A model generated the notes under the pieces. The model searched no databases, was not told the DNA's origin, and worked only from the letters and a program-made list of their open reading frames with translations. The position numbers and the translations under genes are program-made. From Ignavibacteriota bacterium (GTDB lineage Bacteria; Bacteroidota; Ignavibacteria; UBA10030; SZUA-254): a stretch of DNA of 64,000 bases. The stretch lies in contig JACREZ010000037.1 of assembly GCA_016212665.1 (NCBI GenBank), positions 62,001 through 126,000 on the forward strand, in the 5' to 3' direction. This document shows positions 28,543 through 35,138 of the stretch, piece after piece (position 1 is the first letter of the stretch; each line of letters starts with the position of its first letter).

Positions 28543-29196
28543 TTAGAGGAGGTGTTTGTTGTCGAACGCAAACTTGAGCAACGCGTGGCTGCCGTGAATG
28601 TTCAGTTTTGCGCAGATGTTGGTGCGATGATTTTCGACCGTGCGGTAACTGATGTGCAGTTCGTCGGCGATTTCTTTGCTCGTTTTGCTTTCGGCAATGA
28701 GACGGAGAATGTTTTTTTCGGAATGTGTCAGGTCATCGAGACCGGGTTGGGATTTTGCAAGTTTCTTTTCTTTAAGATTTCTGTTGACAAGAAAATTGGA
28801 AATGGTCGGGCAGATATAATACTCATTTTTCATTACGGCATTGAGAGCATTCAAAATTTCTTTCGCTGCATTATCTTTGAGAATATATCCAAGCACTCCG
28901 TGGTCAAGCGCCTCGTTGAACAACTCTTCCTCTTTGTACATGGTCAGAAAAATGACCTTGGTTTTGAGACGCCGCTTTTCAATTTCCTTTGCTACCTCAA
29001 GCCCGTTCATCTCCGGCATATCAACATCGAGAATGGTAACATCAGGTTTCAGTTCTTCCACAAACTGAAGAGCAGATTTCCCATCCTCCGCTTCTTTCAC
29101 TGCATACGAATTCACTGAAGATTCAATGAGTTGCCTTAATCCCTTTCGGAAAATCGGGTGGTCGTCGGCGATGATGATATCTATTGTTCGAAGCAT
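28543..29196 (-). CDS. NarL/FixJ-family response regulator
   Basis: A 217-residue transcription factor. The receiver domain has ADD at 10-12, phospho-acceptor Asp57 in TILDVDMPEMNG and Lys in YILKDNAAKE. The LuxR-type HTH at the C-terminus reads LTHSEKNILRLIAESKTSKE then IADELHISYRTVENHRTNI. Members of this family are phosphorylated by HisKA_3 kinases, and such a kinase is encoded just upstream at 29903-33031, separated only by a toxin-antitoxin pair. They are likely partners. Confidence 0.93.
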   Translation of the reverse strand: MLRTIDIIIADDHPIFRKGLRQLIESSVNSYAVKEAEDGKSALQFVEELKPDVTILDVDMPEMNGLEVAKEIEKRRLKTKVIFLTMYKEEELFNEALDHGVLGYILKDNAAKEILNALNAVMKNEYYICPTISNFLVNRNLKEKKLAKSQPGLDDLTHSEKNILRLIAESKTSKEIADELHISYRTVENHRTNICAKLNIHGSHALLKFAFDNKHLL

Positions 29197-29206
29197 ATTT
29201 ACTTTT

Positions 29207-29380
29207 TCAAGTATTTACTAAAGCATCTTTCCCGTTATATAATTCGTTAATTTCATTTTCTATTTGTTCGGCTTCGTTCCTAATCCTCTGGACAAGATCT
29301 TTGGTGTTCAAGTCTTTGATTTCCTCGTAATGTCGAAGTCGAATGTCATGTATCATTTCAATTAATGTCGTATCATCCAT
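29207..29380 (-). CDS. putative antitoxin of PIN-domain module
   Basis: A 57-residue acidic helical protein (MDDTTLIEMIHDIRLRHYEE at its start). The start at 29380 is chosen because its ATG overlaps the toxin stop in ATGGATGA; an alternative start at 29395 is possible. Size, charge and position beside a PIN-domain gene suggest the antitoxin of a type II pair, here in the less common toxin-first order. I do not recognise a named antitoxin family, so the role rests on context. Confidence 0.55.
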   Translation of the reverse strand: MDDTTLIEMIHDIRLRHYEEIKDLNTKDLVQRIRNEAEQIENEINELYNGKDALVNT

Positions 29381-29852
29381 TGCTATCTCTTTCAATAAAA
29401 CTGTATGGTGTTAAAATTTCGATTTCTTTTAAGCCGAGTATGCGGTTTACACCGTTCACTCCGCGAATTGTTTTAAGATTTACAAAATGTTTAAAATTCC
29501 AACTTATAACTGCATCAACATAGGTTTTGGAAGCACAAGCCAAGTGAAGAGCATCATCTCGAAACTTGACCGGAACTATCTTTTCTTCAATATACTTTTG
29601 TGCAACTGCAACTATCTCATCATCTACATGCACAATTTCATGTGAGATCTCTGCAATGGCACTTTTCAACTGATTGTCTAATGGAAACTTTGAACGTGCG
29701 ATTTCAATGAGGAGAATATCCGAAATAAACACATCAAAAATGTCGAGTCGAAGTAATTTCCAGAACTCCTTTGTCGCTGCTTGTTTATCGGGCGAATCAT
29801 TAGCAAACAGAAATGATGGAACAGATGTATCAAGATAGAGTTTTGTTTTCAT
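29373..29852 (-). CDS. PIN-domain ribonuclease, VapC-like toxin
   Basis: A 159-residue PIN-domain protein. The metal-binding acidic residues are visible as Asp8 in KLYLDTSV, Glu50 in LLIEIARSKF, and Asp/His in FRDDALHLACA with a later SWNFKHF motif, the pattern of VapC-like nucleases. These enzymes cut RNA when not held by an antitoxin. The stop overlaps the start of the small acidic gene downstream. The pair sits between a kinase and a response regulator gene, which looks like an insertion into a signalling operon. Confidence 0.82.
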   Translation of the reverse strand: MKTKLYLDTSVPSFLFANDSPDKQAATKEFWKLLRLDIFDVFISDILLIEIARSKFPLDNQLKSAIAEISHEIVHVDDEIVAVAQKYIEEKIVPVKFRDDALHLACASKTYVDAVISWNFKHFVNLKTIRGVNGVNRILGLKEIEILTPYSFIERDSNG

Positions 29853-29902
29853 TTATTATGAAGGTACAAACTCTCAAGTGAATAATCAAAGACGTCACGC
29901 AT

Positions 29903-32900
29903 TTACACAACAGGCAACGTGATACTCACGTTCGTCCCTTTCTGCATCTTTGAACTGATAGAAAGATGACCGCCAAGAATTGTCACTCGCTCGGTGAGAC
30001 CCGACAGCCCGAATCCTTCTGAAGATTTAAGTTCCCCTTCGTTCGGTTCTGATGTAAATCCTTTCCCATCGTCCTTCACGGTAATTACGACAGTGCCATT
30101 CACTTTTCTTACGGTGATGACCGCTTCATTCGCATCGGAATGTTTTATGATGTTGTTCAAACACTCCTGCAACATCCGATAAACATGAATCTCATGAAGT
30201 TTCGGAAACAAACCGTCAATCCTGTCAACATCATACGTAAAACGAATGGAAGAAGTTTTTGAGATGTTTGTGAGAAGCGATTCCAAGGCTTTCGTCAAAC
30301 CCAACTTATCAATTTGAAAGGGGCGCAGGTTATGCGATATTTTTCTTACATCGTCAATTGTCTGAGATGCCGTTTGAGAAATCTCAGACAAATATTTTTC
30401 TTTCGCTTCATTGTTCTCTTCTTCCAGTGCCATGAAGGAAAGATTCTTAATGATAAGCAAATCCTGTCCGACAGCATCGTGCATTTCCGAAGCGATTCGC
30501 TTCCGTTCGGCTTCCTGTGATTCGATGAGTTGGTGCGCGAATTTCTGCTTCGCTTCCCGTTGCCGATGAAGCGAATTCACCCTGAACTTATACATACCAA
30601 AAATAACGCTCGCAAACAGCGCTATTCCAACAGCACGAAACCATACTGCTTCCCAAAACGGAGGAGCAATAATAATCTTAAGCGATGTTCCTTCATTGTT
30701 CCATACCCGGTCGTTGTTGGAAGCGATAACTCTAAATACATATTCGCCCGCATCAAGATTCGTATAGGTTGCAACTCGTTGCTCGGATGTTGTCGTTCTC
30801 CATGTGTCATCAAACCCGACCATCATGTATGCATATTTATTTTTGATTGGTTCGGTAAACTCCAATGCTGTAAACTCGAACGAAAAAACATAATCGGAAT
30901 ACGAGAGATGCAATTCACTCAGAAATTCGATGGATTGTTCCATGGTGACAGTTTGATTGAACTTCTTGAAACCGGTGATAAGGACTTTGGGGATCGTCGG
31001 ATTCGTCTGTATTTCGGTCGGGAAAAACGAGGTGAATCCTTTTACGCCGCCAAAGAATAGTTCTCCGTTTTTGTTTTTGTAATACGCGAGCGTGTTGAAT
31101 TCATCCCCCTGCAAACCGTCGTGTCTGTCATAATTTGTAAATTCTTTTGTTTCGGGATTGAACATCGAAAGTCCCCGGTTCGTACTTAGCCAGAGGTTTC
31201 CTTTCTCGTCTTCCAAAATCCCATAGATGTAATCATTCGCCAAGCCGTCATCAGTTGTAAAGGCAACGAACTGTTTCTCATTTGCTATGAACAGATTTAA
31301 TCCCGCCGCCGTTGCGATCCAGTCTCTTCCTTTCGCATCCCGGTAAATTGCATTTACTTTATTATCGCTGAGGCTTTGGGGATTGTTATGGTCCGAAATG
31401 ATTCGAAGAAAATGCTTGGTGAGAGTATCATAGATGGAAATTCCACCCAAATCTGTTCCTACCCAAAGTTTACCGGAATCATCTTCGTTAATCGCCTTCA
31501 CCGCACCCGGACCAATTGATGTCGGATTGTCATTTTCATGGATAAAATCTTCAAAGAATTTTCCGGCAGAATTCCACTTGGCTAATCCACGCTCTGTTCC
31601 GAAGTAGAGTTGCCCACTCCGGGTAATATAACTTTTGAAGGCTTTCGAACCGGGGAAATAAAATTGTTTATCTGTCACCTCCGGATGATACTTCGTCACC
31701 TTTTCATTTCTTTTATCAAATCGGGCTACTCCTCCGCCTTCAGTGCCAAACCAAAAAATGTTTGCCTCATCCGGGTCTTCAATAATCGAAAAAACATTTT
31801 CACCAAGCATTGATTGTACAGGTTCCCATTTCGCTTCCCTGTAGTCGCCCGCAAAAGTTCTTTCCGATTTTCTTAATACGTTCAATCCGATATGCCCGCC
31901 AACCCACAAATCACCGTCACGGTCTTCATACATCGCTCTTACAGAAGAAAAACTTAATCCGTGCTTCGTGCTGTCACCTTTAAAAACCGAATTAAATTTC
32001 TTCCTCATCGGATTGAGTTTGACTATTCCGGTTCCGGTTGAACCAATCCAAAGCACTCCGCTTGCATCTACGAACAGTGCGCTCGGATTCGTCAACACAG
32101 TATTTACCCAAACATTCCGCACGCGATGCGTTACGATATCAATCAAATCAACAGAACGATTGGTGAGGACTGCAATCGTATTGCTATCGTGGTGAATAAT
32201 TTTTTTAACATAATTTGTTCTGATATGCTCGGCAAAACCCGGGACGGATTGCAATCGCTTGAAGTTTCCTTGTCCCGGTTGATAAAGATTGATACCACCG
32301 CCAAATGTTCCTATCCATATCTGTCCGAACCGGTCTTCGTAAATTGTCGAGACGATCCGATTACTGAGTTCACTCTCAACCGCCGGATTCTCATCATACC
32401 GATGGATAAAGTTTCCTAAACTATCACATCGCACCAAACCATAACTCGTTCCCACCCAGAGCAAGCCGTCGCTGCTTTGAAAAATTGTATTGACATAGTC
32501 ACCTTGCCCCGGATAATGTTCAACAGAAGGAAAAGGAACAAATGTAAACTTCTGTGTTTCTCTGTCAAGTCGGTTTAATCCGTTTGAGGTTCCTACCCAG
32601 AACACTCCATCTCTTCCTTCCAGCACTGCCGTAACATTATTACTGCTAATACTGTTGATGTTTGAAGTATCATTGAGGAAAAGTGTAAACATCGTTGTTG
32701 CGGGCTCAAATTTATTCAGTCCGTTCCCCGCCGTTCCTATCCAAATGTTGTTGTTGGAATCTTCAAACAAGCACGAGGTCGAATTACCGCTGAGAGAATT
32801 TCTCCGTCTCGAATGTTTATACATGGTGAACGAGTACCCATCGTATTTATTCAACCCATCATCCGTAGCAAACCAAAGGAACCCTCTCTCATCAAGCAAA

Positions 32901-33031
32901 ATATCCCTGACGGTATTTTGAGAGAGTCCCTGTTCGGTCGTGATGATAGTTTGAGATTGATATTCCTGTCCGACAAGAATCGAAACAGAAAGAACAATCT
33001 GTAAAAAAATAATGGATACTGTTTTCTTCAT
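29903..33031 (-). CDS. propeller-sensor histidine kinase (Reg_prop/Y_Y_Y/HisKA_3)
   Basis: A one-piece transmembrane sensor kinase of 1042 residues. The start at 33031 opens a signal sequence (MKKTVSIIFLQIVLSVSILVGQ). About residues 20-690 are two-component-regulator propeller repeats (GFLWFATDDGLNKYDGYSF, NIWIGTAGNGLNKF, LWVGTDLGGISIYD), forming two likely beta-propellers. A Y_Y_Y domain follows (SYSDYVFSFEFTALEF), then one membrane helix near 790. The kinase core is HisKA_3-type: phospho-acceptor His in SEMHDAVGQDLL, and ATPase motifs NNIIKHSDA and DDGKGF. It lacks the receiver and AraC output found in hybrid versions, so it needs separate regulators, probably those at 28543 and 27957. Confidence 0.93.
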   Translation of the reverse strand: MKKTVSIIFLQIVLSVSILVGQEYQSQTIITTEQGLSQNTVRDILLDERGFLWFATDDGLNKYDGYSFTMYKHSRRRNSLSGNSTSCLFEDSNNNIWIGTAGNGLNKFEPATTMFTLFLNDTSNINSISSNNVTAVLEGRDGVFWVGTSNGLNRLDRETQKFTFVPFPSVEHYPGQGDYVNTIFQSSDGLLWVGTSYGLVRCDSLGNFIHRYDENPAVESELSNRIVSTIYEDRFGQIWIGTFGGGINLYQPGQGNFKRLQSVPGFAEHIRTNYVKKIIHHDSNTIAVLTNRSVDLIDIVTHRVRNVWVNTVLTNPSALFVDASGVLWIGSTGTGIVKLNPMRKKFNSVFKGDSTKHGLSFSSVRAMYEDRDGDLWVGGHIGLNVLRKSERTFAGDYREAKWEPVQSMLGENVFSIIEDPDEANIFWFGTEGGGVARFDKRNEKVTKYHPEVTDKQFYFPGSKAFKSYITRSGQLYFGTERGLAKWNSAGKFFEDFIHENDNPTSIGPGAVKAINEDDSGKLWVGTDLGGISIYDTLTKHFLRIISDHNNPQSLSDNKVNAIYRDAKGRDWIATAAGLNLFIANEKQFVAFTTDDGLANDYIYGILEDEKGNLWLSTNRGLSMFNPETKEFTNYDRHDGLQGDEFNTLAYYKNKNGELFFGGVKGFTSFFPTEIQTNPTIPKVLITGFKKFNQTVTMEQSIEFLSELHLSYSDYVFSFEFTALEFTEPIKNKYAYMMVGFDDTWRTTTSEQRVATYTNLDAGEYVFRVIASNNDRVWNNEGTSLKIIIAPPFWEAVWFRAVGIALFASVIFGMYKFRVNSLHRQREAKQKFAHQLIESQEAERKRIASEMHDAVGQDLLIIKNLSFMALEEENNEAKEKYLSEISQTASQTIDDVRKISHNLRPFQIDKLGLTKALESLLTNISKTSSIRFTYDVDRIDGLFPKLHEIHVYRMLQECLNNIIKHSDANEAVITVRKVNGTVVITVKDDGKGFTSEPNEGELKSSEGFGLSGLTERVTILGGHLSISSKMQKGTNVSITLPVV

Positions 33032-33190
33032 AAAGCGATGTGAACGATAGTAGTTCTCTGCTATGCAGACCAAACTGAAGAACAAGGAACTGAGGAAAGA
33101 ACAGGAAGGAAATGATGAATGACAATGCAAATATATCTCTTTACAAAAGAAAAGTCAACAGAAAAACAGAGAATAATCAGACAAAAAAAG

Positions 33191-33223
33191 AAATGCGGCT
33201 TACCTGAAAGATAAACCGCATTT
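33191..33223. terminator. rho-independent terminator
   Basis: Stem AAATGCGG/CCGCATTT followed on the minus strand by a T7 run. It lies 32 bp after the end of the orphan sorting-domain reading frame (33255), which suggests that this frame is, or was, the 3' end of a transcribed gene. Confidence 0.75.
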
Positions 33224-33254
33224 CCAAAGAATATGAAATTGAAATCTTCAACTC

Positions 33255-33623
33255 TTATCTCATCAATACAAGTTTTTTTGTTTCCGTAAATGAGTTCACA
33301 GTCAGACGATAGAGATACACTCCACTCGAAACACGAAACGCATCCCACTCCACGAACCTGTAACCCGCGACCTGTAAACCATCAACTAACGTAACAACTT
33401 CTTCACCAAGCATGTTGTACACTTTCAGCGTCACCCACGAATCAACCGGTAACGAGTAACTGATAACGGTTGAAGGGTTGAACGGATTGGGATAGTTCTG
33501 TTCCAAAGAAAACGAAGTCGGCAAGTAGCGGCGTAGTAACTCTCGCCCGCCTCTGGCGGAAAAAAAAGCGTCGCCTGCCGCTAACGCAACGGCAAACGAC
33601 GCCCGTCCCCGGACCGGACTTTG
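33255..33623 (-). pseudogene. orphan T9SS C-terminal sorting domain, probable gene remnant
   Basis: An open stretch encoding a complete T9SS sorting domain ([37 protein letters not shown], terminal LVLMR) without its own passenger protein. The best start is only a TTG at 33524. The frame stays open upstream to the TAA (33624-33626) that ends the 207-residue gene, and is in the same frame as it, so the two are separated by a single stop codon and a low-quality linker. The upstream gene has no signal peptide, so a genuine secreted fusion is unlikely. A relic of an older cargo gene is the simplest reading; readthrough is a remote alternative. Confidence 0.65.
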
Positions 33624-34247
33624 TTACGAAATCAACACTGTTACCGTTACTTCGTCTGACCAGAGCCCGACTTCCACATCATCTTTCAGGAAGCGTGCTT
33701 TGTAGGAACGAAGTTCCGGCACACCGGCGACAAGATTCTTCCGTTTATCTTCCATCGGCGACCGGTAATCCTCATCGAGTTTTGTGTATTCTGTTTCCGC
33801 TCCGCGTTTCGAGTACACGACAACCCCGTCTGACTTTTCTTTCAACCAATCCAGACGGGCACAATCAACCAACGTTGTCGCGAAAATTTTCGGCTTCGCA
33901 TTTTCAAGAGAACCCGCGCCCGGCGTCTCCGGCGCTACGATTCCCAAATTTTCTCCGATTGCTTCCGTATAGGAAGGATGACGCTTGAGAATACCAGCCA
34001 AATCCTGTACATGCTTTCGCGCAAGAGCAACTACTTCATCCTTGGTTTTCACTTTCGACTGTAAGGTCTTTTTGAGACTGTCAACTTCTGTCAGATTATT
34101 TTTTACGCTATCCCTGTCCGTTGTGAACTGGTCAACCTGCCCGCCGGAGAGTCCGAACAACGCTACATATTCTGCAAGTTTTGCAATAAAATTTTCCAAC
34201 CATTGTAAGAACAATGATTCGCTTCGAGGCAAAAATGTTGATGCCAT
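33624..34247 (-). CDS. conserved hypothetical protein with Fn3-like C-terminus
   Basis: A 207-residue soluble protein without signal peptide. The ATG at 34247 has AAAGGA about 8 bp upstream. The N-terminal 100 residues are predicted helical (MASTFLPRSESLFLQWLENF, then LGLSGGQVDQF and a Lys/Asp-rich helix). The C-terminal half (from about residue 115) looks like a small beta-sandwich, ending RSYKARFLKDDVEVGLWSDE, reminiscent of Fn3-type folds. I recall similar proteins from environmental genomes but no assigned function. A 42-bp tandem array lies in the 5' direction, between this gene and the next. Confidence 0.75.
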   Translation of the reverse strand: MASTFLPRSESLFLQWLENFIAKLAEYVALFGLSGGQVDQFTTDRDSVKNNLTEVDSLKKTLQSKVKTKDEVVALARKHVQDLAGILKRHPSYTEAIGENLGIVAPETPGAGSLENAKPKIFATTLVDCARLDWLKEKSDGVVVYSKRGAETEYTKLDEDYRSPMEDKRKNLVAGVPELRSYKARFLKDDVEVGLWSDEVTVTVLIS

Positions 34248-34374
34248 TTGCTTTATCCTTTATGTTATTGTTGTTTTAATATTTGAATGAAAATAATTTT
34301 ACTTTGTTGAAAACTGATTGCTGATTACTGGTTTCTGCATACTGGTTACCGGTTCCGCTCCTTCGACAACAGAT

Positions 34375-34920
34375 TCCAAATAACAGAAACGTGTTGCGAA
34401 CTTGTTGAAATAGTCTGCCCGATGGAGGAAACAAATTGCACGCGGGCGGAACCTTCCTGCCCGACGGCGGGAACAAGTTGCCCGTGGGCAGAACCTTCCT
34501 GCCCGACGGCGGGAACGAGTTGCCCGTGGGCAGAACCCTCCTGCCCGACGGCGGGAACGAGTTGCCCGTGGGCAGAACCCTCCTGCCCGACGGCAGGAAC
34601 GAGTTGCCCGTGGGCAGAACCCTCCTGCCCGATGGCGGAAACGAGTTGCCCGTGGGCAGAACCCTCCTGCCCGACGGCGGGAACGAGTTGCCCGTGGGCG
34701 GAACCTTCCTGCCCGACGGCGGGAACGAGTTGCCCGTGGGCAGAACCCTCCTGCCCGACGGCAGGAACGAGTTGCCCGTGGGCAGAACCCTCCTGCCCGA
34801 CGGCGGGAACGAGTTGCCCGTGGGCAGACCCCTCCTGCCCGACGGCGGGAACGAGTTGCCCGTGGGCAGAACCTTCCTGCCCGGTGGCGGGAACGAGTTG
34901 CCCGAAGAACAACCCTTCCG
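34375..34920. repeat. 42-bp (2 x 21) tandem array with palindromic cores
   Basis: Thirteen 42-bp periods. Eleven well-conserved units run exactly from 34459 to 34920. Each is a dimer of related 21-bp halves: GCCCGACGGCGGGAACGAGT(T) and GCCCGTGGGCAGAACCCTCC(T). Both halves contain a short palindrome (CCCG-ACGG-CGGG and GCCC-GT-GGGC). The two periods at 34375-34458 are progressively degenerate. The period is a multiple of 3, so frames are open on both strands (for example minus 34954-34346), but none has both a convincing start and a recognisable protein pattern. A plus-strand TTG at 34436 has GGAGGA upstream, created by a degenerate unit. I treat the array as DNA repeat with unproven coding. 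Confidence 0.85.
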
Positions 34921-35138
34921 TTCGCTTCAAAAATGCAGGTTTCCGGAAGGACATGAGAAATTACGCTGTTTTGGGCTATTCATAAAAGGGGAGAAAATCA
35001 AGTATTTTTCAACCTTCTCCCCCCTCAATCCTAAATAACTCAATTTGCCTTACGAAATAACCAATTAACCAATTAACCAATCAACCAATTAACAATGAGA
35101 ACCCCCGCCTTGCGGGATTATTATCAAACTGACTTGCG
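34921..35138. other. spacer with octamer repeats
   Basis: A gene-free stretch with four copies of AACCAATT/C (35059-35090) and a GC-rich hairpin CCCGCCTTGCGGG (35105-35117) that may end the transcript of the 35139-38045 gene. Nothing else is recognised. Confidence 0.5.

Noticed and set aside
30530-31060. 176-codon plus-strand frame
   Set aside because: Antisense to the Y_Y_Y and kinase region of the propeller histidine kinase; Cys/Arg-rich composition typical of a shadow frame.
34375-34920. CRISPR array
   Set aside because: Units are nearly identical over their full 42 bp with no unique spacers, so this is a satellite-type tandem repeat.
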